The notes beneath the pieces are model-generated. The model did not search any database. It saw only the letters and a list, made by a program, of their open reading frames with translations, and was not told the origin of the DNA. Made by a program: the position numbers and the translations under genes. From Candidatus Celerinatantimonas neptuna (GTDB lineage: Bacteria; Pseudomonadota; Gammaproteobacteria; Enterobacterales; Celerinatantimonadaceae), in the NCBI GenBank assembly GCA_911810475.1, contig OU461276.1:2481501-2545500 (forward strand): a stretch of 64,000 nt of DNA, in the 5' to 3' direction. This document shows positions 33,160 to 43,072 of the stretch, in pieces (within the stretch, counting starts at the first letter, position 1; the number at the start of each line of letters is the position of its first letter).

Positions 33160-33813
33160 ATGAATCGACTATCTGTAAGTGAAGGGCTAATAATTTTTGA
33201 TTGTGACGGAACTTTAGTAGATAGCGAATATTTGTGTAATTTAGCACTTACTGATAGGCTTCAAGATTATTCTATTGATATAGACCCAAACCAGCTGCTA
33301 AAAACTTATAGAGGTTGGAAGTTATCTGAAATTTTCCATTTTATAGAATCTTCATATGACATAAAGCTTTCTGATCGTTTCGTTGATGATTATCGATTTC
33401 ATGTTTCGACACTATTTGAAAAATATTTGGTTGCGACTCCACATACTTTATCAATCCTACCCAAGATAAATATAAAGAAATGTGTAGCTTCTAGTGGTCC
33501 TATATCTAAAATTCGTCATGTGCTATCGCTGTGTAAATTAAGCCCATATTTTGAAAATGCGATTTTTAGTTCTTATGATATTGACAGTTGGAAGCCTGAG
33601 CCCAATCTTTTCTTACATGCGGCTAGGTCAATGAATGTATCGCCAAGTAAGTGTGTTGTTGTTGAAGATAGTGAGCTTGGTATAATCGCTGCGAATAAAG
33701 CTAGTATGGTATCAGTATTTTATAATCCTTCAAACTTAACCATATCTGCCAAGTGTAATCATGAAATAAAGTCAATGGAAGAGTTGCCTTTATTATTGAA
33801 TAATTATTTGTAA
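33160..33813 (+). CDS. HAD-IA phosphatase (beta-phosphoglucomutase/YieH-like)
   Basis: 217 residues from the ATG at 33160. Motifs are FDCDGTLVDSE (nucleophile Asp and acid/base), VASSGP (motif II), WKPEPNLFLHAA (Lys, motif III) and VVEDSELGIIAA (motif IV). The arrangement is that of YieH-type 6-phosphogluconate or sugar-phosphate phosphatases. It is AT-rich, unlike ybiT, which fits foreign origin within the inserted segment. A longer frame opens at 33103, but the extra residues look non-homologous. Confidence 0.85.
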   Translation: MNRLSVSEGLIIFDCDGTLVDSEYLCNLALTDRLQDYSIDIDPNQLLKTYRGWKLSEIFHFIESSYDIKLSDRFVDDYRFHVSTLFEKYLVATPHTLSILPKINIKKCVASSGPISKIRHVLSLCKLSPYFENAIFSSYDIDSWKPEPNLFLHAARSMNVSPSKCVVVEDSELGIIAANKASMVSVFYNPSNLTISAKCNHEIKSMEELPLLLNNYL

Positions 33814-33864
33814 TATTACAGTTCGCTTTTATGTATTATATTTTTCGTATAAACAGGAAGGTTT

Positions 33865-34092
33865 ATGAAATCTAATTCCTTAATTATCTTCCTACTCGAT
33901 AAACTAGTCTATAATAAGTTTAAGTTCCAAGATCCTCGGATGCCTAACTATATAAAGCAATACAACTTGTTAGAAAAAAGAATGGACTCTCCAGTATATA
34001 GATGTGCTCTTGAATCGATTTGCAAAAATACGACAGTTACCAGCTTTCTAGAGATTGTAACCATCCCCGAAAAACTGGTTGCTGGTCATTAG
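33865..34092 (+). CDS. Hypothetical small protein
   Basis: 75 residues (MKSNSLIIFLLDKLVYNKF start) with AGGAAGG at ideal distance before the ATG. The protein is basic and has a short hydrophobic N-terminus. It has no family I recognise and ends just before an IS3-like end. It may be a truncated remnant. Confidence 0.45.
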   Translation: MKSNSLIIFLLDKLVYNKFKFQDPRMPNYIKQYNLLEKRMDSPVYRCALESICKNTTVTSFLEIVTIPEKLVAGH

Positions 34093-34105
34093 ATTTTTCT
34101 TGTTT

Positions 34106-34458
34106 TGACCTGCCCCCAAGATCTAATCTAAAACTTCTTTAGCAATGTTCGTTATTGACACGACCGCCGCCCCTGGAGCCAGGATAGTTGTTCAGATCTT
34201 AAATCGCCCAATAATCCTGCAATGGAGGGCTAACGAAGGACACTATGCCGAGATATTCCAAAGAGAGAAAAGCCGCTATCTTAAAGAAACTACTGCCACC
34301 GCATAACAAAACCATCCCGGAAGTTGCTGCGCAAGAACACATCAGCGAAGCAACATTGTACAATTGGCGCAGTAAACTCCGTTCCGAAGGTAAACCTGTG
34401 CCAGGTAGTCAAAAAAACTCTGAACAGTGGTCAGCTGAAGCCAAGTTCTCCACCGTCA
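34106..34458 (+). mobile_element. IS3-family remnant with truncated orfA
   Basis: TGACCTGCCCCCAAGATC at 34106 looks like an IS3-family terminal repeat. From ATG 34245 (GGAGGG upstream) orfA reads MPRYSKERKAAILKKLLPP with a helix-turn-helix (ATLYNWRSKLRSEG). The frame leaves the transposase after about 72 codons (AEAKFSTVIV) at about 34456, where the sensor gene fragment begins on the other strand. orfB and the right end are missing, so the element is dead. Confidence 0.75.
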
Positions 34459-34988
34459 TCGTGTATTGGCTGAATTTTTCTGGGCAACAACGTGTAATTC
34501 AAATTCCATATATTTCAGGGTGTCGGAAACTAATGTCGCAAACTGGCCTTGTAATATTTTAAGTTGGGTTAAATGGGCATGATGGGTCAGTGTCAGGCTC
34601 TTCATTGATTTTAATTGTTGTTCAAAATTCTGGAATAGTGCTTTATTTGGAATATAAGCCCGGGATCGTTTGGCGGCCCGGATCAGTTGTTTTTGCTGGG
34701 AGATTAGTTTGGATAAAAGCTCTTTATCCGGAGATAAGAGAAACTTTTTTTCCATTTGACGCATTTTGGTTAACTGATGTAAGGCACTTCGTGTTCGACC
34801 GATTGGATTTGTTGATCGGAGTGGCTATTCTGGAGCTGGATTATTTGCAATTGTAACTGTCTTATCTGATCCTTCCCATGGTCAACCTGAAACACAAAAT
34901 GTGAGGATCGCTGTACATTTTCCAGACCTTTCCAGGCTATAGTCGCTAGAACAAGAACACCAACTGATGTTGCGATAACGATTAGCAC
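34456..34988 (-). pseudogene. Membrane sensor N-terminal fragment (probable 5' part of the PAS-GGDEF gene)
   Basis: Starts (GTG 34988 or slightly upstream) with one transmembrane helix (VLIVIATSVGVLVLATIAW) followed by a coiled, helical extracytoplasmic segment (QIRQLQLQIIQLQNSH; QQLKSMKSLTLTHHAHL). A frameshift or stop at about 34770 interrupts it. It ends at the truncated IS3 orfA. It begins 54 bp after the cqsS stop on the same strand, so it was probably the next gene of that transcript. Confidence 0.7.
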
Positions 34989-35042
34989 GAGTTTGAAGGT
35001 AAAGGTAGGTTGTATATCTTTTATACGTATTATCTGTGACGA

Positions 35043-37067
35043 TTACGCTAGCCAGCAAGTTAACTTCATGAAGAGTTCCTCTTTAGGTGAAGGCTTGACT
35101 AAATAGTCGTTCATTCCTGAGTCCAATAAGCGTTGTATTGCGGATGGTGTATTGTCTCCTGTGTGTCCGATAATAGGAATTTGATGATAATTTTTCCCGG
35201 ATGTTCGTATCTTACGGGTTGTTTCAATGCCATTTTTTATGGGCATTTCAATATCCATCAAAATGAGATCAACAGGATATTGTTCTATTATTTCAAGTGC
35301 TTGTTGACCGTTATGAGCTTGGAAAACAGTGTATCCATGATGTTCAAGTAGTAATGTCGTTAATTTTAGAATGGCGTGATTATCATCAACGAGGAGAATT
35401 CGTTGATGGCCTTGATGAGGTGTTTTGTACTGTTGCGAATTTCGTATTTGTTGCGTTAAAAGGAGTTCGGTAATGATGGCATTACCCTGAGTGAGAAGCT
35501 GCTGTGTATTAAGGCATGGATTTTGTTGAACTTGCCTGTTGAATGGCTTATTCGTAGCTGAAGGTGTGATGTACGCAATGTGAGTTTGAGTATAATCGTG
35601 TATTTGAAGCAGCTGATTGATATGTGGTGTCTGGTTATCTGATTCGATTAGGAGTAGATCGTAGTCGGGACGTTGACCGGTATTTTTAAGCGTTTCTTGT
35701 AAAGTCGCCACTTTAAGTGAAAATTGATGCTGTATTGATAATGCTTTCATCTGTTTGATTAACAGGGGGGTTTGGCCGATATACAAAATGGATTTTGTTG
35801 AAATAATCTGCTTTTTCAGAGAGTTGGAAATAGAGCTTTGAAGGCTTGGGAATATGAGTGCAAATTGAGTTCCTTCACCTAATTTTGAGCGACATTGAAT
35901 TTGACCGTTAAAAGCGTGCATAACGCGCAGGCAAAATGGTAATCCTATCCCGTAATGACCTGTTTTTCCTGTAGTGTAAAAATCACTGAAAATATGTTTC
36001 AGATTTTCATGGGAAATGCCAAGGCCATTATCTTGAATGATTAACTGGTTGTAATCGTGATGCTTTTCAAGATGAAGATGAATCGAAAAATTTTCATCCT
36101 TTTGATAATTAAATGCATTTTTTAATAAGTTGAAAATAACGTATTTGAGTAATGTGTTATGTCCTAAATAATCAAAGTTGGGACCTTGTTTAAAATAAAC
36201 AGAAGAGCGCTCTGCGTCATTTCTATAATTGAATGAATTTAATGCATTTTCAATGACTGATTGAATAGAATATTTTTTAAATGAATGAGCAGGAATACGA
36301 TTGTGATTAATAGATGTGAGTAATAAATCAATAGTTTCATGGGCGTTGTGAATAATGTCATTAGCTTCGTCTAATACACTATTGATGATATTTATATCGT
36401 CTGAGTTAAGTTGCCGGTTGTTATTTTCTTTTCGGGGTAAAATTGATTTTAATATGTCGATGGAGTATCTCAGAGCACCGAGAGGGTTTCTCATTTCATG
36501 GGCAATCCCGGCGCCGAATGAGCGGGCTGTTGAGACTTTAATTTCATGTGCGTTGAAATTGCAGCTATAGAAAATACTACCAAAAATATAAATAAATAAG
36601 AATATCGGGACATAGTGCCAGTTAATGATATCACTTGGATGATACCCGACTAATCCATAGACGGTACCATATGCGAGAACAAATGCGATAGCCGCTTGAG
36701 CGAGCATTAGTCTGGTATTGCAGATTAATAATCGGTGCAGAAAAATCGCTGACATCAGTGACATGACCCAGATATCAGACCAGTTATTCATCAGTAGCAT
36801 GTAGCAAAAAAAGAAAGGGAGTCCGATTCCGATCGTTATAAAGTAGTGAAAGGGAAGATAGTACTGAACTTTTTCGGGTAAATATTTTCGGACAGCCATG
36901 ACTAAGAACAGGAATGAACAAATAAGCCTTAACCATAATGTTTCGTAAGGCTGTGGGAATATTTTAGTCCAGATATAATAGTAAAGTGGGTAGCCAACTG
37001 CCCCCATCCAACTCATAAGCGTCAGATTAGGTTCCGCATATGAATATATTTTTTTGAGAATATCCAT
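35043..37067 (-). CDS. cqsS: CqsS-like quorum-sensing hybrid histidine kinase
   Basis: 674 residues; I chose the ATG at 37067 (MDILKKIYSYAEPNL) because AGGA precedes it, whereas the longer frame starts with TTG. There are six to seven membrane helices over the first ~180 residues. These are followed by an H-box (GAGIAHEMRNPLGAL), an N/G-type ATPase (NNLGIS-like DNGLGISHENL, GIGLPFC) and a C-terminal receiver (ILLVDDNHA, LILMDIEMP, conserved KPS). The N-terminal AEPNLTLMSW and PQPYETLWLRL patterns match Vibrio CqsS, which senses the alpha-hydroxyketone CAI-1 and signals through LuxU/LuxO. No CAI-1 synthase gene is adjacent. Confidence 0.88.
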   Translation of the reverse strand: MDILKKIYSYAEPNLTLMSWMGAVGYPLYYYIWTKIFPQPYETLWLRLICSFLFLVMAVRKYLPEKVQYYLPFHYFITIGIGLPFFFCYMLLMNNWSDIWVMSLMSAIFLHRLLICNTRLMLAQAAIAFVLAYGTVYGLVGYHPSDIINWHYVPIFLFIYIFGSIFYSCNFNAHEIKVSTARSFGAGIAHEMRNPLGALRYSIDILKSILPRKENNNRQLNSDDINIINSVLDEANDIIHNAHETIDLLLTSINHNRIPAHSFKKYSIQSVIENALNSFNYRNDAERSSVYFKQGPNFDYLGHNTLLKYVIFNLLKNAFNYQKDENFSIHLHLEKHHDYNQLIIQDNGLGISHENLKHIFSDFYTTGKTGHYGIGLPFCLRVMHAFNGQIQCRSKLGEGTQFALIFPSLQSSISNSLKKQIISTKSILYIGQTPLLIKQMKALSIQHQFSLKVATLQETLKNTGQRPDYDLLLIESDNQTPHINQLLQIHDYTQTHIAYITPSATNKPFNRQVQQNPCLNTQQLLTQGNAIITELLLTQQIRNSQQYKTPHQGHQRILLVDDNHAILKLTTLLLEHHGYTVFQAHNGQQALEIIEQYPVDLILMDIEMPIKNGIETTRKIRTSGKNYHQIPIIGHTGDNTPSAIQRLLDSGMNDYLVKPSPKEELFMKLTCWLA

Positions 37068-37400
37068 GAATTCCTGTACGTATGGATACTTGCCGCACAA
37101 ATGGTTGCATTTGAGCTGGCACCCATAAATAGAATAATGTGGTATATGTTTGTTTTGCTGCTGATTAACTAAGTTTATTAAAGTAATAAAGGCATTAAAA
37201 CCAGATGTGTTTTATTCAGAGAAAATCTTATAACCTGAAAAAATTCGGCTTTTAGCTGAAATTATATTATGCATCACATGTCATGTATAACGCAATAATG
37301 TTTAAGTTTTTTGTTATAAATACTATCTATTGTCATTATTTTTCAAATAAGTCTTATTTGTGATACTTTGCTTGTTAATTTAATGAATGGGAATGGAATA
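37068..37400. promoter_or_regulatory. Divergent intergenic region between cqsS and the symporter gene
   Basis: About 330 bp, AT-rich, expected to carry both promoters. I see no distinct operator. Confidence 0.4.
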
Positions 37401-38666
37401 ATGTCAGGACAGCGAGTTTCCAGGAAGAAACTTTCGTTATGGAAGCAAATCCTCATCGGGATGGTTTTAGGGATTATTGTCGGTGTATTTCTAGGGAAAG
37501 ATGCCGAATATGTGAAGCCTATCGGGACACTTTTTATTAACGCAATCAAGATGTTGATTGTCCCTTTAGTCTTTTGTTCGTTAGTCGTCGGGGTGACCTC
37601 GATGAAAGACGTCAGTAAAATGGGCCGGGTTGGCCTTAAATCACTTGTGCTGTATTTGTTGACGACGGCTATTGCGATATCAATCGGTCTGATCCTTGCC
37701 AATGTGATTGATCCAGGGAAAGGGATCCATATGCTGGCTAAACATACTTTGGGAACTCAAAAGACACCTCCTACATTGATCCAGACACTTCTGGATTTAA
37801 TTCCCAGAAACCCAATTCACGCATTAGCGACCGGTAATATCTTACAAGTCATTGTCTTTGCGATTGGATTGGGCGTTTCTTTAAACCTTTGTGGTGAAAA
37901 GGCTCAGCCGGCTGTACGGGTTTTTGAGAGTCTTGCTGAGGCGATGTATAAATTTACGGCCATTGTTATGAAATTGGCTCCTTACGGGATTTTCGGTTTA
38001 ATGGCATGGGTTTCAGGTAAGTATGGGATTGGAATTTTATGGCCGTTGATCAAAGTGGTTGGTGGTCTTTATCTGGGGTGCTTGTTACATATTTTATTAG
38101 TTTATAGTGGTTTTCTTGCACTGTTGGGGCGTATAAGTCCGGTTCCTTATTTAAAACGTTTGGTGGGGCCTGGTATGGTGGCCTTTACAACAAGTAGTAG
38201 TTCTGCAACGTTACCTGTCAGTATTAAAACAGCCAATGAAAATTTAGGCGTATCGAAAAGTATATCCAGTTTTGTTTTGCCATTAGGTGCAACTATCAAC
38301 ATGGATGGAACGGCGCTTTATCAGGGAATTTGTGCGGTTTTTGTTGCTCAGGCTTTTGGGGTTCCTCTGCATTTTTCTGATTATGCCATGATTATTTCAA
38401 CTGCGACGTTGGCATCGATTGGTACTGCCGGAGTTCCCGGCGCTGGTCTGATTATGTTGTCACTGGTTCTGTCATCTGTTGGGTTGCCGATGGAAGGGTT
38501 AGCGATTGTCGCAGGTATTGATCGGGTACTGGATATGGCTCGGACCGGGTTAAACGTCTGTGGCGATTTGATGGTGAGCATTTTAATTGCCAAAAGTGAA
38601 TCTGATCTGGATTTGTCGGTTTATAGACAGCAATCGGGTGATTCAGGTTCAACTAAGCGTGTTTAA
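37401..38666 (+). CDS. Dicarboxylate/amino acid:cation symporter (DAACS family)
   Basis: 421 residues from ATG 37401 (MSGQRVSRKK). A hydrophobic carrier of the GltP/DctA/SstT superfamily, showing the serine-rich re-entrant loop TTSSSSATLPVS, the LGATINMDGTALYQ motif and AGVPGAGLIML. GltP-like proteins import glutamate, aspartate or C4-dicarboxylates with H+ or Na+. It stands alone, divergent from cqsS and followed by an inverted repeat. Substrate cannot be decided by eye. Confidence 0.9.
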   Translation: MSGQRVSRKKLSLWKQILIGMVLGIIVGVFLGKDAEYVKPIGTLFINAIKMLIVPLVFCSLVVGVTSMKDVSKMGRVGLKSLVLYLLTTAIAISIGLILANVIDPGKGIHMLAKHTLGTQKTPPTLIQTLLDLIPRNPIHALATGNILQVIVFAIGLGVSLNLCGEKAQPAVRVFESLAEAMYKFTAIVMKLAPYGIFGLMAWVSGKYGIGILWPLIKVVGGLYLGCLLHILLVYSGFLALLGRISPVPYLKRLVGPGMVAFTTSSSSATLPVSIKTANENLGVSKSISSFVLPLGATINMDGTALYQGICAVFVAQAFGVPLHFSDYAMIISTATLASIGTAGVPGAGLIMLSLVLSSVGLPMEGLAIVAGIDRVLDMARTGLNVCGDLMVSILIAKSESDLDLSVYRQQSGDSGSTKRV

Positions 38667-38688
38667 AAGGATAATCTGAACCGGCTTA

Positions 38689-38730
38689 ACCGCTCATCTT
38701 CCCTTTCGCTGTTGCGATGATGAGCGGTTT
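38689..38730 (+). terminator. Hairpin after the symporter gene
   Basis: AACCGCTCATC and GATGAGCGGTT arms with a ~20-base loop. The T tract is poor (TTTG), so termination efficiency is uncertain. Confidence 0.5.
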
Positions 38731-38837
38731 GTTCATCGATAGGTTCTGATTTGTGGATATGACTACACGGCACAGAACCTGCTTGCCTAAATAAACAGCA
38801 AAAAGCTGCAAAAACTATCGTCAAACGTCAACATGCC

Positions 38838-41800
38838 CTAATGACTATCTAAAATCAGTTTCGCGCCGGCTTTATGTGTTTGAAGCCGGGTGGTGCTGTT
38901 GAGCAGGAAGACCCGATTCGCTGCAATATGCGACTGGTCGACCAGGTAGACTTTAATCGCATTTGCCCGTTTTTGTGCTAATTGTGCCAATGCTTCGTGG
39001 CTGACTGGATAGTCTTTTAATAGTTCGTTATACATACCAATATGCAGTACTGTTGTAACCTGTGCCGATGTGACTTCGCCGGTTTTTGCCTTTGCTTCCA
39101 GTTGTTTTCGAATATTAGCGCGCTCTTGTACCAGATTCGCTTTGGTCCGTTGCAGGAACTGTGTCTCAAGGGCCTGTGCGAGAGGTCCATTCATTGGAAA
39201 CCGGCTGGCGGATAGTTCGGCTGGTAATTGTTTCAGGCCACTTCCTTTAAGCAGTGCCTGTTGCAGTCGGCGTTCACTTAATGCCAGGGCATCAGTTGTG
39301 GCATTAACACTTCCACGAATGCTGAGTTTCAGTTTGGGACGCTGGTCTAAAGCCTTGGCCAGAGTATTCAGTTTATTCTGTTCATTTGATGTCAGAAAAG
39401 CCCCACCGGGAGGAAAAGCAATATGATCGAGTTTTTGATGACTGCCGACTAAGTTGGCTAAAAATGAAAATGGTGCAGTCACTGCTTTGGTGATTATATT
39501 TTTAAAGGCTGTCCAGATAATTCCGCCAAAGCTGAAATTAGGGTCATTTAAATCGCCTGTCACTGGAATGCCTAAATCGATAACACCATGACGATTTTGT
39601 AATAAGGCAATGGCGAGTTTGACAGGCAGGCTGATGGCTTGTTTTGAATCACTGGGTTTACCCAGTTTTAACTGATGAATGACAATGTGGTTGTTTCCTT
39701 TGAGTTGATTATTTTTAAGCGAATAATTCAGGTTTAATGATAGTTGCCCTTTATCGATATAATAACCCGCATAGGTACCGGAATAAGGGTTTACAGAGAC
39801 CAGTTCAACGTTGTCAAAGTTAAGATTAAGATTCAGATAAGGTTTGTGAATAAAGGGATTGAGTTCACCTTTTAAGGTAACCGGTGAATATTGGTTGATT
39901 GCTCCTTTGAGGTTAATGAATGCTTTACTCTCAGGCGATGAGCTAAGGTGGCGAATCGCACCATTTAATGATTCAATTCCAGCAGAGAAACGTGGGGTAA
40001 TTGAATGATCGGCAAAATAAGCCGAACCGTCTTTGATCCCGATTTGATCAATTTGTATCGCCAGAGGTTGTTCTGTTTTTTGATGATGATTATTGCGTGT
40101 TTTTAACGGGCTTTTGGTTGGCATGTCTGATTGTTTTGTCGAATCTGGTTTTGTTTGAACCTCAATCTGGCCGATATTGGTATAATGGTTTTTATAGATG
40201 ATGATTTTTGTATAAGGTTTCTCCAGAAGAATATGATGAATATTCAGACTGTTTTTTTGTTGGTCCCAATGAATAGAATCAACAAACATTCTTTGCCATT
40301 TTAGAAGTGGTTGATGATTGGCTTTATCGGTAATTAACAGTTTATTTAATGAAATCTGTCCCTGATAGCTGGCTTTATGGTGCGAGTTCACCGAAATATT
40401 GCCATGACTGGATAACAGGCCGTTTTCTAACTGGATATTCAGATATGGTTTCAGGTAAGGCTGAAACTGATTTAAGTTGAGATCTGTGAGCTTGATGTTT
40501 GAATGAATTGTTCCCGATTTTATATCGATGAGGCCATCGCTCTGAAATTCGTTACCTGCGGGTATTGCCTGTTGATGACTGTCTACCTGAACTTTAAAAC
40601 CAAGATGATAATGAACAGGCTGTTTAAACTGGCTGGATAATGAGTTAACAGAAAGCGTCAGGGGATAAAATTGCCAATGAACATTTTTACCGATCAGTTG
40701 ATCATTGATCCGGATATCTGAGTTCTTAAACTGAATATGCCCAAGTTTTAATATCCAGGGCGATTGGCTTGATGTCTTTGTGGGGGAAATGGGTTCGTTG
40801 TCGGTTATTGATTGCGTTAAATGCTGACTTGAATGGTTGTTTAGTTTAGGCGTAAAGAGTGTTTGAAGCTGTAATCCTTTTTTTGACAGGGTACTTTCAA
40901 GCCACAAATTATGAGTGCTCAGAGACTGAATCTCTGCTGTTCTGGTTTTGCTATTGACGCTGATATTGTTAAGACGAAGTGAGTCTAATTTTACTTTGGG
41001 TTGTGTCTGATCATTGAATATGAGTTGATCTAAGGATATTCCACCTTGTTGCGTTGTGACATTAAATTGCCCATTTTCCTGATGAAGTGCAAACTTTGTT
41101 TTGAGATTGAGCCTGCCATCGGTCAGACGAGCCTTAAAGTAGTGGGCTGCAAATGGCCATAATGGGGTTAATGCCAGTTGATTGATATTTAACTGGCCAT
41201 TGGTAATGACTGGGTTTAACTGAAACGTCCCGGTTAGTTTGAGCTGCCCGTTTTGAGGCCCGGTGAATTTGAGCGTATAATGATTGATCGTTTTTTGTTT
41301 TGAGTTGGGGGTATGTATTGGCAGCAGAGCTTGGGTATCCAGGTGTGCTAAATGAAGATCTATGTTTCGATAAATGAGTTTTGCACCATTTAGTTGATCG
41401 TTAAAACTGATTTGTCCCTGAGTGATTTTTGTCTGAGTGATCTTGATGGATGGGATGTTGACTGACGATGACTGGTTTGCTGATTTAGAGGGATTAGTAT
41501 CTGTAATTCTTTGAATAATATCGCTAAAATTAAACTGGTCTGTTTTGTTTTTGGCGGTTAAACGTTCAATATTGATATGTGGCTGGTTTAGATAAACGTG
41601 AGCAAGTGACGGTGTTAGTGTAAATACACTGCGCCACATATCAAATTCAATATCGAGTTTTTGGAAACTGATTAAATCGGGGCGTTGATGACTTCCTTTG
41701 ATGGAAAAATTGTCAATTTTAGCCTGGAGTATGAATGGATTAATGTGGATCTGGCCGATATAAACGGGTCGTCCTAGTCGTTCGCTAAGTTTTTTAGGAA

Positions 41801-41942
41801 TCTGAGACTGCAAAATAAGTGGTGTAATAAGACCAAATAAGCCGGCATAACAACCGTAGGCAATCATAAGATATACCAGGGTGCGAACGAATCTGGGTAA
41901 ATGTTGAAAACGTGTCTTTATCAAGGTTAAGAATAAGGGCAT
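38838..41942 (-). CDS. DUF748 / AsmA-like inner-membrane-anchored envelope protein
   Basis: 1,034 residues with one N-terminal transmembrane helix (LVYLMIAYGCYAGLFGLITP) and a long periplasmic beta-rich body of the AsmA/DUF748 kind. It includes YIGQIHINPF near the start and the conserved GTYAGYYIDKGQLSLNLNY and IPVTGDLNDPNFSFGGIIWT motifs. An OmpA-like or SIMPL-like C-terminal stretch (LKLSIRGSVN, ALSERRLQQ) follows. AsmA-like proteins are thought to bridge the periplasm and help move lipids. It is monocistronic, convergent with the symporter gene. Confidence 0.88.
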   Translation of the reverse strand: MPLFLTLIKTRFQHLPRFVRTLVYLMIAYGCYAGLFGLITPLILQSQIPKKLSERLGRPVYIGQIHINPFILQAKIDNFSIKGSHQRPDLISFQKLDIEFDMWRSVFTLTPSLAHVYLNQPHINIERLTAKNKTDQFNFSDIIQRITDTNPSKSANQSSSVNIPSIKITQTKITQGQISFNDQLNGAKLIYRNIDLHLAHLDTQALLPIHTPNSKQKTINHYTLKFTGPQNGQLKLTGTFQLNPVITNGQLNINQLALTPLWPFAAHYFKARLTDGRLNLKTKFALHQENGQFNVTTQQGGISLDQLIFNDQTQPKVKLDSLRLNNISVNSKTRTAEIQSLSTHNLWLESTLSKKGLQLQTLFTPKLNNHSSQHLTQSITDNEPISPTKTSSQSPWILKLGHIQFKNSDIRINDQLIGKNVHWQFYPLTLSVNSLSSQFKQPVHYHLGFKVQVDSHQQAIPAGNEFQSDGLIDIKSGTIHSNIKLTDLNLNQFQPYLKPYLNIQLENGLLSSHGNISVNSHHKASYQGQISLNKLLITDKANHQPLLKWQRMFVDSIHWDQQKNSLNIHHILLEKPYTKIIIYKNHYTNIGQIEVQTKPDSTKQSDMPTKSPLKTRNNHHQKTEQPLAIQIDQIGIKDGSAYFADHSITPRFSAGIESLNGAIRHLSSSPESKAFINLKGAINQYSPVTLKGELNPFIHKPYLNLNLNFDNVELVSVNPYSGTYAGYYIDKGQLSLNLNYSLKNNQLKGNNHIVIHQLKLGKPSDSKQAISLPVKLAIALLQNRHGVIDLGIPVTGDLNDPNFSFGGIIWTAFKNIITKAVTAPFSFLANLVGSHQKLDHIAFPPGGAFLTSNEQNKLNTLAKALDQRPKLKLSIRGSVNATTDALALSERRLQQALLKGSGLKQLPAELSASRFPMNGPLAQALETQFLQRTKANLVQERANIRKQLEAKAKTGEVTSAQVTTVLHIGMYNELLKDYPVSHEALAQLAQKRANAIKVYLVDQSHIAANRVFLLNSTTRLQTHKAGAKLILDSH

Positions 41943-42058
41943 AGAGTTTGATGGCTAATGGTCTGTTGGTTCTATTTTAGCGAATTTTTATGATCAATAA
42001 ATCTATCAATTAATAATGAGTAAGAAAATAGTTGCCAGATATGTTGAGGGGAGGTGGC

Positions 42059-42391
42059 ATGGATGATTTGTATGACTATATTGCGGTAATTCAGGGGGAA
42101 TCATCAGCCTTGGCTCTTTTGCATCGTGAATCGAGCCATCATAGCTATGAAGATCAGGGAATAGTGATCGATTGTCAGCAATCAGTTTTTCAATTTGAGA
42201 ATGGTGTTTGTATTAAGTACAGCTGTGAATCAGATGAAGTGACCAGTCATGAGCAAATTTGCCCCGAATGTTGGATTTCTTACCAGGTTATAGAAGAGCC
42301 TGCCGGCATATCAGTTCGTCCGAAACAGAAGAACTTTATCAATCATTGTCAGCAGGCTTTTTGGCTTAAGCTGAAACAGCAGTCACAATAG
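42059..42391 (+). CDS. Hypothetical cytoplasmic protein
   Basis: 110 residues; ATG 42059 has an excellent GGGGAGG at seven bases. The protein is acidic with scattered cysteines (IDCQQS, ICPECWISY), which could hold a metal, and no membrane segment. I do not recognise it. Divergent from the DUF748 gene. Confidence 0.65.
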   Translation: MDDLYDYIAVIQGESSALALLHRESSHHSYEDQGIVIDCQQSVFQFENGVCIKYSCESDEVTSHEQICPECWISYQVIEEPAGISVRPKQKNFINHCQQAFWLKLKQQSQ

Positions 42392-42466
42392 AGATACACA
42401 GCGTCTGACAGTCTGGCTGTTACTCTTATATCTTATAGAAACGTACTTGGTGGTTTGTTGATTTAA

Positions 42467-43072
42467 ATGGACAAAATTGATTTTAAAAACATTAAAGATG
42501 AAGTGGCCGAAGTGATTAAACGAGAAATCATTGCTGGCCGGATTACGAATGAACATCCCATTACCCAGAGTTATCTTGCTAAACAATTTGGCCTCTCAAG
42601 AATGCCTATTCGTGAAGCATTTAATACATTAATTCAAGAAGGATTATTGATTAAGCAAAATAACCGGAAATTAAAAGTGATTACAATTAATGAGCATACG
42701 ATCAGTCGTTATAATGAGATATTATCATCGACTGAGTTCTTGCTATTAACAAATCCATTATTATCAAAGGCTAAATATCAGTTTGTTTTAACACAATCAG
42801 CCGGTAAAGATAATGATAAAGAAACGCTAATAGCAGTTATCCATTCGATTGCTCATTTAGCAAGTGATCATTATATCAAAAATTTGTTCCTCAATATGTT
42901 AAATGTTTTTTGGACGCATAGTCTGCTTTATTGTCATCCGGACTGTCGAACTGCCTTGAAAAAAGTTGAAGTGGCTTTAACTGAATTATGTCAAAAGGAC
43001 GTTGATTTGACTAAAGTGAAATCAAATCTCTTGTCAGCTAATCAGATTATCTTAAGTGGCATTTTATTATGA
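42467..43072 (+). CDS. GntR/FadR-family transcriptional regulator 1
   Basis: 201 residues with an N-terminal winged helix (ITQSYLAKQFGLSRMPIREA). Its C-terminal region is FCD-like but diverged: the metal-binding histidines of FCD domains are not evident, and it ends abruptly. The stop overlaps the start of a second GntR gene by 4 bp, so the two are translated together and may form a heteromer. The neighbouring ttdAB genes on the other strand are a likely target. Confidence 0.85.
   Translation: MDKIDFKNIKDEVAEVIKREIIAGRITNEHPITQSYLAKQFGLSRMPIREAFNTLIQEGLLIKQNNRKLKVITINEHTISRYNEILSSTEFLLLTNPLLSKAKYQFVLTQSAGKDNDKETLIAVIHSIAHLASDHYIKNLFLNMLNVFWTHSLLYCHPDCRTALKKVEVALTELCQKDVDLTKVKSNLLSANQIILSGILL

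Noticed and set aside
39070-39426. 118-codon + strand frame inside the DUF748 gene
   Set aside because: It is antisense to conserved coding sequence and its composition mirrors the other strand.
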